Of a DNA stretch of 12,863 nucleotides, positions 1 through 5,840 are shown one piece after another. Numbering within the stretch: the first letter of the stretch is position 1; every line of letters begins with the position of its first letter. The stretch comes from Candidatus Sodaliphilus limicaballi (GTDB taxonomy: Bacteria; Bacteroidota; Bacteroidia; Bacteroidales; Muribaculaceae): assembly GCA_018065815.1 (NCBI GenBank), contig JAGHSP010000246.1, positions 1 through 12,863 of the forward strand, written 5' to 3'. Both the position numbers and the translations under genes were made by a program. The notes beneath the pieces are model-generated. The model had not been told where the DNA came from, did no database searches, and worked only from the letters and a program-made list of their open reading frames with translations.

Positions 1-32
1 AACTGAAAGAAATTAAAATAATTAAAAAAATT

Positions 33-67
33 CAAGTTTCGCAAGCTGTGACAACATGCGAAACTTG
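33..67. repeat. Perfect 11-bp inverted repeat upstream of the GDPD-esterase gene
   Basis: CAAGTTTCGCA (33-43) and its exact reverse complement TGCGAAACTTG (57-67) flank a 13-nt loop, 33 bases ahead of the start codon at 101. The plus-strand 3' side continues as TATAATAATAACTT rather than a clean T-run, so as a terminator for a gene left of the window it would be only moderate. On the minus strand a T-rich run follows, but no minus-strand gene lies to the right. An operator or a leader hairpin of the downstream gene is the alternative. Confidence 0.5.
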
Positions 68-100
68 TATAATAATAACTTCTTAAACTCTTAACAAGCT

Positions 101-1855
101 ATGAGAAAAATGTTTCTATTGTGCCTCGTGGCTCTGTGTGCCATCGCGGCAAGTGCAGCTACCCAGGTTGTGGCTCACCGTGGCTACTGGGATGCACCGG
201 GCTCGGCCCAGAACTCAATACGCTCGCTCGTCAAGGCCGACTCTATCCATTGCGAGGGGTCGGAGTTTGACGTGTGGATGACCACCGACGGCGTGCTTTT
301 TGTCAATCACGACGAGACAATCAACGGTGTTGAGATACAGAGATCTACCGCAGCCCAGGTGCGCACGCAGCGACTCCCAAACGGCGAACTCATTCCCACG
401 CTCGACCAGTTGCTACGTGCCGGCAAGCGACTCAAGACACAGCTCGTGTGCGAGCTCAAACCTCATGCCGACAAGCAGCAGGAGGCCCTTGCCGTGAAGA
501 AAATCGTGCAGGAGTTCAAGAAACATGGTCTTGAGAAACGCGTCACCTACATCACTTTTTCGCTTCCTGGCATGAAAGAGCTTATCAAGCAGGCACCGCG
601 CGGAACCGAGGTTTATTATCTCAACGGCGAACTCCCGCCAGCCGAGCTCAAGGAAATGGGCGCGGCAGGACTCGACTACCATTACAGCGTGATGCGCAAG
701 CACCCCGAGTGGTACCAGCAGAGCCATGACCTGGGTCTCAAGGTCAACGTGTGGACCGTCAACACTAGCGACGTGATGCAGGAATGCATCGACATGGGCG
801 CCGACTTTATCACCACCAATGCTCCCGAACTGCTTCAGCACATGCTCGCTCACCCCGGCCTTGTGCCTCCGTGCAGCGGCAAGATAGCCTATACCGGGCG
901 CATCAACAAGACCAATCCCTTGAGTTACCTCTTTGTCTATCCCGGCACATCTTATAAGGCTGCGTTCACTGGCAGCGGCATAGACATGCACATGAAACCC
1001 GGCAGCGGCTACTTCGAGGTAGTGGTCGATGGAATCAACCCCCACAAGATTTTTGTTGACGAGAACGACTCGACAGTGACTCTGGCTAAAGGGTTGGGCG
1101 AAGGCCTCCACGAGGTGGAGGTGTCGCTGGTCTATGAAGGCTATGCCAAGCGCCCCGAGTTTCGCGGTTTCACCCTTCACGAGGGCGGCAAGATGGCCGC
1201 CGCGCCCAAGTTGCCCGAGCTCAAACTGGAGTTCATAGGCAACAGCATCACCTGCGGCTATGGCAACGAGGCTCCCGACAAGAGCTGCCCCTTTGCCGAC
1301 TCCACCGAGAACCACTATTTCACCTATGCAGCCCTTGCGGCACGTGCTCTCAACGCCCAAGAGATGGCTGTGGCACGCTCTGGCATAGGCGTGTATCGCA
1401 ACTACGCTGGCAAGGATGTGCCTAACACTATGACCAAGTGGTATGACTACACCTGCCTTCTCGACAGCACCCAGAAGTGGGACTTCAGCCAGTATCGTCC
1501 CGATGTGATTTGCGTAAACCTGGGTACCAACGACCTCAGCACCAAGGGGTATAATATCGACACCTATGAGCAGTACTATCTGCGCTTCGTGCGTCATCTC
1601 CACGAAGTCCAGCCCCAGGCCAAGATTGTGGCCCTCACAGGCTCGATGCTGGGCGGCACACCCCTCAAGGAGCAGAAGGCTGCCCTCGACCACGTGGGTG
1701 AGATAGTCAAAGCCGAGGGAATCGACTATTACCGTTTCGACATGAGCCTGCAAGACGGTTCGCTGGGCTACGGCGCCTCATGGCATCCGTCCATGCGCCA
1801 GCACCAGAAGATGGCATCCGAACTCATCCCGTTCCTGCGCTCAATAATCAAATAA
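101..1855 (+). CDS. Secreted glycerophosphodiester phosphodiesterase fused to a CE2/SGNH-type esterase
   Basis: This is a predicted exported two-domain hydrolase. Residues 1-19 form a signal peptide (MRKM, hydrophobic core, ASA cleavage site). Residues 22-250 are a GDPD TIM barrel: H26-R27 in VAHRG, the metal pair E55/D57 in SEFD, general acid/base H70 in NHD, and E119 in CELK. Such domains hydrolyse glycerophosphodiesters to glycerol-3-phosphate and an alcohol. Residues 260-365 resemble the beta-sandwich found before carbohydrate esterase family 2 domains. Residues 376-584 are an SGNH hydrolase: nucleophile S382 in IGNSITCGYG, G428 in SGIG, N477 in GTND, and H562 in WHPS, the CE2-like dyad motif. 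CE2 enzymes remove acetyl groups from sugars. All visible catalytic residues are intact in both halves, so the fusion looks functional. The true substrate is unknown; a phosphoglycerol- and acetyl-decorated glycan is an inference. The ATG at 101 is chosen because it gives the full signal peptide. No clear promoter or terminator is visible. Confidence 0.87.
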   Translation: MRKMFLLCLVALCAIAASAATQVVAHRGYWDAPGSAQNSIRSLVKADSIHCEGSEFDVWMTTDGVLFVNHDETINGVEIQRSTAAQVRTQRLPNGELIPTLDQLLRAGKRLKTQLVCELKPHADKQQEALAVKKIVQEFKKHGLEKRVTYITFSLPGMKELIKQAPRGTEVYYLNGELPPAELKEMGAAGLDYHYSVMRKHPEWYQQSHDLGLKVNVWTVNTSDVMQECIDMGADFITTNAPELLQHMLAHPGLVPPCSGKIAYTGRINKTNPLSYLFVYPGTSYKAAFTGSGIDMHMKPGSGYFEVVVDGINPHKIFVDENDSTVTLAKGLGEGLHEVEVSLVYEGYAKRPEFRGFTLHEGGKMAAAPKLPELKLEFIGNSITCGYGNEAPDKSCPFADSTENHYFTYAALAARALNAQEMAVARSGIGVYRNYAGKDVPNTMTKWYDYTCLLDSTQKWDFSQYRPDVICVNLGTNDLSTKGYNIDTYEQYYLRFVRHLHEVQPQAKIVALTGSMLGGTPLKEQKAALDHVGEIVKAEGIDYYRFDMSLQDGSLGYGASWHPSMRQHQKMASELIPFLRSIIK

Positions 1856-1886
1856 AAGAGCATCACCCACTTTTTAGCCCATCATC

Positions 1887-1917
1887 TTTCGTTTTTCGTA
1901 GAAAATCACTAACTTTG
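1887..1917 (+). promoter_or_regulatory. Bacteroidota-type promoter of the DUF4199-GT2 operon
   Basis: The -7 element TAACTTTG (1910-1917) fits TAnnTTTG. An imperfect -33 element, TTTC at 1887-1890, lies 19 bases upstream. Transcription should start near 1923, leaving a leader of about 20 nt before the ATG at 1943. Confidence 0.6.
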
Positions 1918-1942
1918 TGGGTTAATTGTAAAACTAAACGAA

Positions 1943-2458
1943 ATGGAGAGCGAAGGCAAAGTGTTTCAGGCTTCTACCGACATGGCTGTGCCCATGGCGG
2001 TTTATACCTCGGTAATGTCGATGCTGTGGGTGTTCAATGATAAGATGCTGTTCATGGACTCTTTGTTCATGATTATGCTCATCATGGGTCCCGTGGTGCT
2101 CTACTTGATGCAGCGCAAGTGCCGCAAGGAGGCTGGCCCCGAGTGCGGTGTGGCAGCGCTGTGGCGCATGGGGGTTATCACCATTTTTCTGGGCACGGTG
2201 TTCACGCTCTTGCTCACATTCTGCATCCTTGAGTATGTGCGGCCGTCGTTCTTTTACGACCAGTTGCAATTCATGGCGCAGAGCTATGAGCAGATGCCCG
2301 AAATGAAAAACAGCGAGGTTCTCACTGTCATACAAGCGATGATCGACAACGACGACTTGCCGTCGGCATGGCAGATCTCGCTGAGCATGTTCTGCGCTAC
2401 CAACGTGAGCGGCTCGGTGATGAGTCTGTTCACCGCTCTTGTGGCATCACGAAAATAA
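1943..2458 (+). CDS. DUF4199-like four-helix inner-membrane protein
   Basis: This 171-aa protein has no signal peptide and about four hydrophobic helices (roughly residues 16-34, 38-56, 74-95 and 145-167). A soluble stretch at about 100-140 separates the third and fourth helices and contains a short amphipathic, acidic segment. Size, helix pattern and position directly before a GT2 glycosyltransferase fit the DUF4199 family of Bacteroidota, whose function is unknown. The gap to the glycosyltransferase is 33 AT-rich bases without a promoter, so the two are probably co-transcribed. A role in helping a lipid-linked sugar transferase or in handling polyprenyl-phosphate sugars in the inner membrane is only an inference from this linkage. 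The start at 1943 lies just downstream of the predicted promoter. Confidence 0.75.
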   Translation: MESEGKVFQASTDMAVPMAVYTSVMSMLWVFNDKMLFMDSLFMIMLIMGPVVLYLMQRKCRKEAGPECGVAALWRMGVITIFLGTVFTLLLTFCILEYVRPSFFYDQLQFMAQSYEQMPEMKNSEVLTVIQAMIDNDDLPSAWQISLSMFCATNVSGSVMSLFTALVASRK

Positions 2459-2491
2459 AATAAGAAAAAACGAAAATTCAATAAAAAAGAT

Positions 2492-3442
2492 ATGAACATA
2501 TCAGTAGTAGTTCCGCTATATAACGAGGCGGAGTCGCTTCCCGAGCTTGCCTCATGGATTGAGGATGTGATGAATAAAAACGGATTCACTTATGAAATCC
2601 TGTTTGTCAACGATGGTAGCACCGATGACTCGTGGAACGTGATAGAAGGCCTCAACAAGAGTAATCCTTGCATCAAGGGCGTCAGCTTCCGCCGCAACTA
2701 TGGCAAGTCGCCAGCCCTTTACACCGGTTTTGAGCGTGCGCAGGGCGACGTGGTCATCACCATGGATGCCGACTTGCAGGACAGCCCCGACGAGATCCCC
2801 GAGCTCTATCGCATGATCACCGAGGACGGTTATGACCTGGTGAGCGGGTGGAAGAAGAAACGCTACGACCCGCTGTCAAAGACTATTCCCACCAAGCTTT
2901 TCAACGCCACAGCACGCAAGGTGAGCGGCATACACAACCTGCACGACTTTAACTGCGGACTCAAGGCCTATCGACGCGAGGTGGTCAAGCACATCGAGGT
3001 GTATGGCGACATGCACCGCTACGTGCCTTACCTCGCCAAGAACGCTGGTTTCAACAAGATTGGCGAGAAGGTGGTGCAGCACCAGGCCCGCAAGTATGGC
3101 GTGACTAAATTCGGTCTTGACCGCTTTGTCAACGGTTATCTTGACCTGCTCACGTTGTGGTTCCAGGCCAAGTTTGGCGTGAAGCCCATGCACTTCTTCG
3201 GACTCATGGGCAGCCTCATGTTCCTCATCGGTTTCATCGCAGTGATTCTAGTGGGTGCTATCAAGCTCTTTAACATGTGGGCAGGCAACCATTACATCCT
3301 GGTGACCGACTCGCCTTACTTCTACCTCTCGCTCACAGCGATGATCATAGGTTCGCAGCTTTTCCTTGCTGGTTTCCTGGGCGAGCTCATAATTCGCAAC
3401 TCACCCGAGCGCAATCGCTACGAGATATCAAAAGAATTGTAA
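2492..3442 (+). CDS. GT2 family polyprenyl-phosphate-type glycosyltransferase (GtrB/DPM1-like)
   Basis: This 316-aa inner-membrane enzyme is predicted to move a sugar from a nucleotide donor to a polyprenyl phosphate on the cytoplasmic face. The N-terminal GT-A domain (1 to about 230) opens with the classic SVVVPLYNE strand and has D41 in VNDGS, the metal-binding D92-A-D94 followed by LQDSPDEIP, and a characteristic DFNCGLKAYRREV block at 152-165. Two C-terminal transmembrane helices (about 234-258 and 277-300) match the GtrB/CsbB/DPM1-like architecture, and the length is normal for that group. Sugar and acceptor cannot be read from sequence; related proteins feed glucose or other sugars to surface glycans or lipid A. 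Its stop codon overlaps the start of the next gene by one base (TAATG), implying translational coupling to the envelope proteins downstream. Confidence 0.9.
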   Translation: MNISVVVPLYNEAESLPELASWIEDVMNKNGFTYEILFVNDGSTDDSWNVIEGLNKSNPCIKGVSFRRNYGKSPALYTGFERAQGDVVITMDADLQDSPDEIPELYRMITEDGYDLVSGWKKKRYDPLSKTIPTKLFNATARKVSGIHNLHDFNCGLKAYRREVVKHIEVYGDMHRYVPYLAKNAGFNKIGEKVVQHQARKYGVTKFGLDRFVNGYLDLLTLWFQAKFGVKPMHFFGLMGSLMFLIGFIAVILVGAIKLFNMWAGNHYILVTDSPYFYLSLTAMIIGSQLFLAGFLGELIIRNSPERNRYEISKEL

Positions 3443-3924
3443 TGATGAAGAAATGCGTGTTACTGCTGGCTGGTCTAGTCCTGCTCATTGCCGCATCGTG
3501 TGGTGATGGCAGTTGCTATGACAACAGCAACAGTCTGCCGCTGGTCAGGTTTTATGCCTCGGGTGGCGGACAGGTCACTGTTTCGGGTGTATCGTTGCGA
3601 GGCATCGATGCACCAGCCGACAGCATGCTGGTGAAAAATCAAGCTTTGAGCGAGACCTACTTGCCGCTGCGTGCCACCCGCGAGTCAACGCAATGGATCA
3701 TCGAGGTGGCTGCCGTGGGCGGCAGTGGTTCGTTGAGCGACACCCTCACTGTGGATTACAAGTCGATACCTTATTTTGCAAGTGCCGAGTGTGGCGCGAT
3801 GTATAGTTTTGAACTCAAGAGCGTGGACATCACCCATCACATGATAGACTCGGTGGTGGTGATGCAGCCTGTGGTCAAAAACGAGGCTCACGAAACCATG
3901 CGCATCTATTTCAAGAAACAGTGA
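3442..3924 (+). CDS. Small lipoprotein, DUF6452-like
   Basis: This 160-aa protein starts MMKK and has a hydrophobic stretch ending in the lipobox AASC, so Cys20 should be lipidated after signal peptidase II cleavage. An ORF reading extends upstream to 3277 but overlaps the glycosyltransferase. The ATG at 3442 is preferred because it gives the signal sequence directly and overlaps the previous stop by one base; the ATG at 3445 is an equally good alternative. The mature part looks mainly beta-stranded. It contains a late block with SAECG and ELKSVDITHHMIDSVVV, reminiscent of DUF6452 lipoproteins of Bacteroidales (recalled from memory, not searched). Function is unknown. Coupling to the predicted beta-barrel gene next to it suggests a periplasmic or outer-membrane partner pair. 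Confidence 0.75.
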   Translation: MMKKCVLLLAGLVLLIAASCGDGSCYDNSNSLPLVRFYASGGGQVTVSGVSLRGIDAPADSMLVKNQALSETYLPLRATRESTQWIIEVAAVGGSGSLSDTLTVDYKSIPYFASAECGAMYSFELKSVDITHHMIDSVVVMQPVVKNEAHETMRIYFKKQ

Positions 3925-4823
3925 TGAAAAATATATTGTGCTACATATTGCTTGCCCTTGCAGCCGCGATGACATCGCCTTGCAATGCTTCGCCTGCCGA
4001 CAGCACTCAGGTTGACTCGGTCGGCATAGCTCCGGCTCCGTCGCGCAGGCACATCACCCCCGTCAAGCCCGAGACCAATACCGTGCTGCTTCCCGGCAAG
4101 GGTGTGGACAATAAACTGCTGGAGCAATATCTCACTGGCGACACTCTCAAGGCGCAGGAAGAGGCCAGGCGAGACTCCGTCAAGCGTGCCTACACCCGCT
4201 ATCCCAAGCTCACCGACATCGCTGTGGGTTTCAACTTTGTTGACCTGGTGCTGGGCGCTGCCGGACAGGACCACATGAATGTGGACGTGAACCTCACGCT
4301 CAACATGTGGAACCGTCTGCAGCCTGTGCTTGAACTGGGCATGGGGCACGCCAAGAGTACCCCCGACGGCAAGAACTATACCTACAACGGCAAGTGGTCG
4401 CCATTTGCTCGCGTAGGTGCCAACTATAACTTCTTGTTCAAGAATTCGCCCGACTATCAAGGCATCGTGGGTGTGCGCCTGGGCGGCAGCACGTTCAGGT
4501 ATGAGATCACCGACATTCACCACCACAACGGCTATTGGGGCGAGGATGCGACTACACAGATAACCGGTCAAAAGGGCAGTGCACTGTGGTGTGAAATCGT
4601 GGCCGGACTCAAGGTAAAGATAGTCAAGCAGGTATCGCTAGGCTGGCAGGTTAAGTTCCACACTCTGCTCAGCGAGGGCAAGTCACCCCAGGGCAAGCCT
4701 TGGTTTATCCCGGGTTACGGCACCCGTGGCGGCAGTTTGGCATTCGCTTTTAATGCTTATTACACGATTCCGCTACACAAATCTCCTGCGGTCAGCGAAA
4801 AAGGCAGTATAGCCGAGGAATAA
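3924..4823 (+). CDS. Predicted outer-membrane beta-barrel protein, DUF6048-like
   Basis: This 299-aa exported protein has a signal peptide (about residues 1-22, MKNILCY then an alanine-rich core). A polar, probably disordered segment runs to about residue 90, followed by alternating aromatic/hydrophobic strands typical of an outer-membrane barrel (for example AVGFNFVDLVLGA, FARVGANYNFLF, IVGVRLGGSTFRYEI, FAFNAYYTIPL). The chosen ATG overlaps the stop of the lipoprotein gene (TGATG); a GTG three bases earlier is possible. The combination of a DUF6452-like lipoprotein followed by this protein matches a gene pair I recall as DUF6452/DUF6048 in Bacteroidales; function is not established. It is the last gene of the operon, with a strong terminator beginning 22 bases after its stop codon. 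Confidence 0.75.
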   Translation: MKNILCYILLALAAAMTSPCNASPADSTQVDSVGIAPAPSRRHITPVKPETNTVLLPGKGVDNKLLEQYLTGDTLKAQEEARRDSVKRAYTRYPKLTDIAVGFNFVDLVLGAAGQDHMNVDVNLTLNMWNRLQPVLELGMGHAKSTPDGKNYTYNGKWSPFARVGANYNFLFKNSPDYQGIVGVRLGGSTFRYEITDIHHHNGYWGEDATTQITGQKGSALWCEIVAGLKVKIVKQVSLGWQVKFHTLLSEGKSPQGKPWFIPGYGTRGGSLAFAFNAYYTIPLHKSPAVSEKGSIAEE

Positions 4824-4845
4824 TGGTAATTTTTTTAAGGTCAAA

Positions 4846-4885
4846 ACAGCAGTTAATCAGAGTGTTGGTTAGCTGCTGTATTTTT
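4846..4885 (+). terminator. Rho-independent terminator of the GT2 operon
   Basis: A 13-bp stem is formed by 4846-4858 (ACAGCAGTTAATC) and 4867-4879 (GGTTAGCTGCTGT). It includes G-U wobbles that pair in RNA from the plus strand, has an 8-nt loop, and is followed by ATTTTT. Confidence 0.85.
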
Positions 4886-4912
4886 AGCATGAAACTTTTT
4901 TTGAAAAAACGC

Positions 4913-4942
4913 TTGCCATTAACTAAAAAAGTTGTACCTTTG
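4913..4942 (+). promoter_or_regulatory. Strong promoter of the SRP RNA-tRNA-Thr unit
   Basis: TTG at 4913-4915 and TACCTTTG at 4935-4942 are separated by exactly 19 bases, the ideal Bacteroidota layout. The predicted start, six bases downstream near 4948, coincides with the first base of the terminal stem of the SRP RNA. Confidence 0.85.
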
Positions 4943-4947
4943 CAGTC

Positions 4948-5043
4948 GGGTAAGTCCTATACGGCCAGCTCCCCGTGAATCCCCCAGGTCTTGACCGAAG
5001 CAAGGGTAGCAGGTTGTAGCGGCGCGATGTAGATCGCTTGCCC
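4948..5043 (+). ncRNA. ffs: Small bacterial signal recognition particle RNA (4.5S type)
   Basis: This is the RNA core of the signal recognition particle, which with Ffh targets membrane and exported proteins to the translocon. The centre holds the conserved symmetric loop of helix 8: CCCCCAGG (4981-4988) opposite AGCAAGGG (4999-5006), preceded by GTGAAT as in other small SRP RNAs. The ends pair, GGGTAAG (4948-4954) with CTTGCCC (5037-5043), giving a rod of about 96 nt. The apical ten bases, TCTTGACCGA, do not contain the usual GGAA tetraloop and leave a poorly closed loop. The Alu domain is absent, as expected for this short type. The promoter places the 5' end at 4948; the 3' end probably comes from processing at the adjoining tRNA. 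Confidence 0.85.
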
Positions 5044-5047
5044 ATTT

Positions 5048-5121
5048 GCCTCCATAGCTCAGTTGGCCAGAGCACGTGATTTGTAATCTCGGGGTCGTTG
5101 GTTCGAATCCGACTGGAGGCT
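5048..5121 (+). tRNA. tRNA-Thr (anticodon TGT)
   Basis: This is a complete 74-nt cloverleaf: acceptor GCCTCCA/TGGAGGC with discriminator T, D-arm GCTC/GAGC, anticodon loop TTTGTAA (5080-5086) with anticodon TGT at 5082-5084, and T-arm GTTGG-TTCGAAT-CCGAC. It reads ACA and related threonine codons. CCA is not encoded, so it must be added. The anticodon stem CGTGA/TCTCG has a central T-T mismatch. The gene begins four bases after the SRP RNA and shares its promoter. Confidence 0.95.
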
Positions 5122-5122
5122 C

Positions 5123-5158
5123 AAAAAAAGCAATGCTGAAAAGCGTTGCTTTTTTTTG
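5123..5158 (+). terminator. Terminator of the SRP RNA-tRNA unit
   Basis: GCAATGC (5130-5136) pairs with GCGTTGC (5143-5149) across a TGAAAA loop. The stem is extended by flanking A and T runs and ends in a run of eight or more T, starting directly after the tRNA. Confidence 0.9.
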
Positions 5159-5168
5159 GTTAGTCTAG

Positions 5169-5227
5169 CTAGGTTTTCTAGATATTCTAGGCCATTTATG
5201 CTATCTAGGTTTTCTAGATATTCTAGG
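5169..5227. repeat. Two 23-bp direct repeats, 36-bp period
   Basis: An identical 23-mer, beginning CTAGGTTTTC and ending TATTCTAGG, occurs at 5169-5191 and 5205-5227 with a 13-bp spacer. Each copy contains three CTAG tetramers including the palindrome TCTAGA. With only two copies it is not a CRISPR array. Origin and function are unknown. Confidence 0.8.
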
Positions 5228-5245
5228 TCTAAAAATATAGATTAG

Positions 5246-5332
5246 CGGATTTTCCTGGTTGGTGGGGCAAGAATTAAATAGGGAGAGTAGGTGAAACATC
5301 CCTCTTGGGATGTGATATGGTAGCCAGCCATG
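5246..5332 (-). repeat. Inverted partial copy (copy C) of the composite intergenic repeat
   Basis: Read on the minus strand, these 87 bases match 5517-5603 and 5991-6077 with only a handful of substitutions. They carry the same landmarks: CATGGCTG, a hairpin with ACATCCC-type arms, CACCTACTCTCCCTATT, and CCAACCAG near the end. The segment faces copy A and forms a long imperfect inverted repeat with it across about 185 bases. Confidence 0.85.
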
Positions 5333-5360
5333 AAGATGCGACGCAGGAGCATCGATGGCT
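5326..5360. repeat. Nested hairpin of copy C
   Basis: The outer arms AGCCAT (5326-5331) and ATGGCT (5355-5360) enclose the inner arms GATGC and GCATC. The same outer arms occur in copies A (5487-5523) and B (5961-5997), but the inner arms there are GGCGT and ACGCC. Confidence 0.75.
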
Positions 5361-5386
5361 GGGGAAAAAACCGAACCAAGCAAACC

Positions 5387-5765
5387 ATGCCTTTAGGTAT
5401 GGAATAGCAGGAGGCGACAGACTCGATGCTTTACGGTTCTTTATCCCGTACCTAAAGGCACGGGTAATTATTATCTACTTTTTTACAGCCATTTCGGCGT
5501 ACCTACGGCACGCCAGCATGGCTGCCTACAATATCACATCCCAAAAGGGATGTTTCACCTACTCTCCCTATTTATTTCTTGCCACACCAACCAGAAAAAT
5601 CCGATGATCCCATATCGTCCGCCATCCCATCCCGCCATTAAGTTTCCTCCATTATCTCCGGTCCCCGCGCGGATTACACGGATCGCAAGGATTATTTCGG
5701 ATTATCGGCTAATTGACGACGGAGTCGTCACATTGCATCGTAACCGATGGCCGCAGGCCGTCGGA
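5387..5765. repeat. Composite hairpin-rich intergenic repeat, copy A
   Basis: The modules in order are: (1) 19-nt arms 5388-5406 and 5442-5460 (TGCCTTTAGGTA opposite TACCTAAAGGCA) around a 35-nt loop; (2) a nested hairpin AGCCAT/ATGGCT at 5487-5523; (3) an ACATCCC/GGGATGT hairpin near 5536-5553; (4) a conserved tract to about 5670; (5) 9-nt quasi-repeats from 5672; (6) GACGAC/GTCGTC at 5715-5729; (7) a 9-bp hairpin CCGATGGCC/GGCCGTCGG at 5744-5764, which marks the 3' end. ORFs across it have low-complexity products that change between copies and are not credible genes. The spacer to copy B (5766-5840) holds the palindrome TTTTTCC/GGAAAAA (5823-5838). Confidence 0.85.
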
Positions 5766-5840
5766 GAAAGGAACACACTCTAACCGACCTAGAAGGGGTC
5801 GCACTTTCCCGTTTAACTTTACTTTTTCCAAGGAAAAACA

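Noticed and set aside
413..1753. 446-aa minus-strand ORF
   Set aside because: It lies wholly inside the well-supported GDPD-esterase gene in another frame; its product shows no domain and it is explained by codon bias of the real gene.
3277..3441. Upstream extension of the lipoprotein ORF
   Set aside because: It would overlap the end of the glycosyltransferase by 165 bases and bury the lipoprotein signal sequence; the ATG at 3442 is far more plausible.
5048..5160. tRNA-Thr as attachment site of an integrated element
   Set aside because: I see no second copy of the tRNA 3' end in the window and no integrase; the adjacent terminator is intact.
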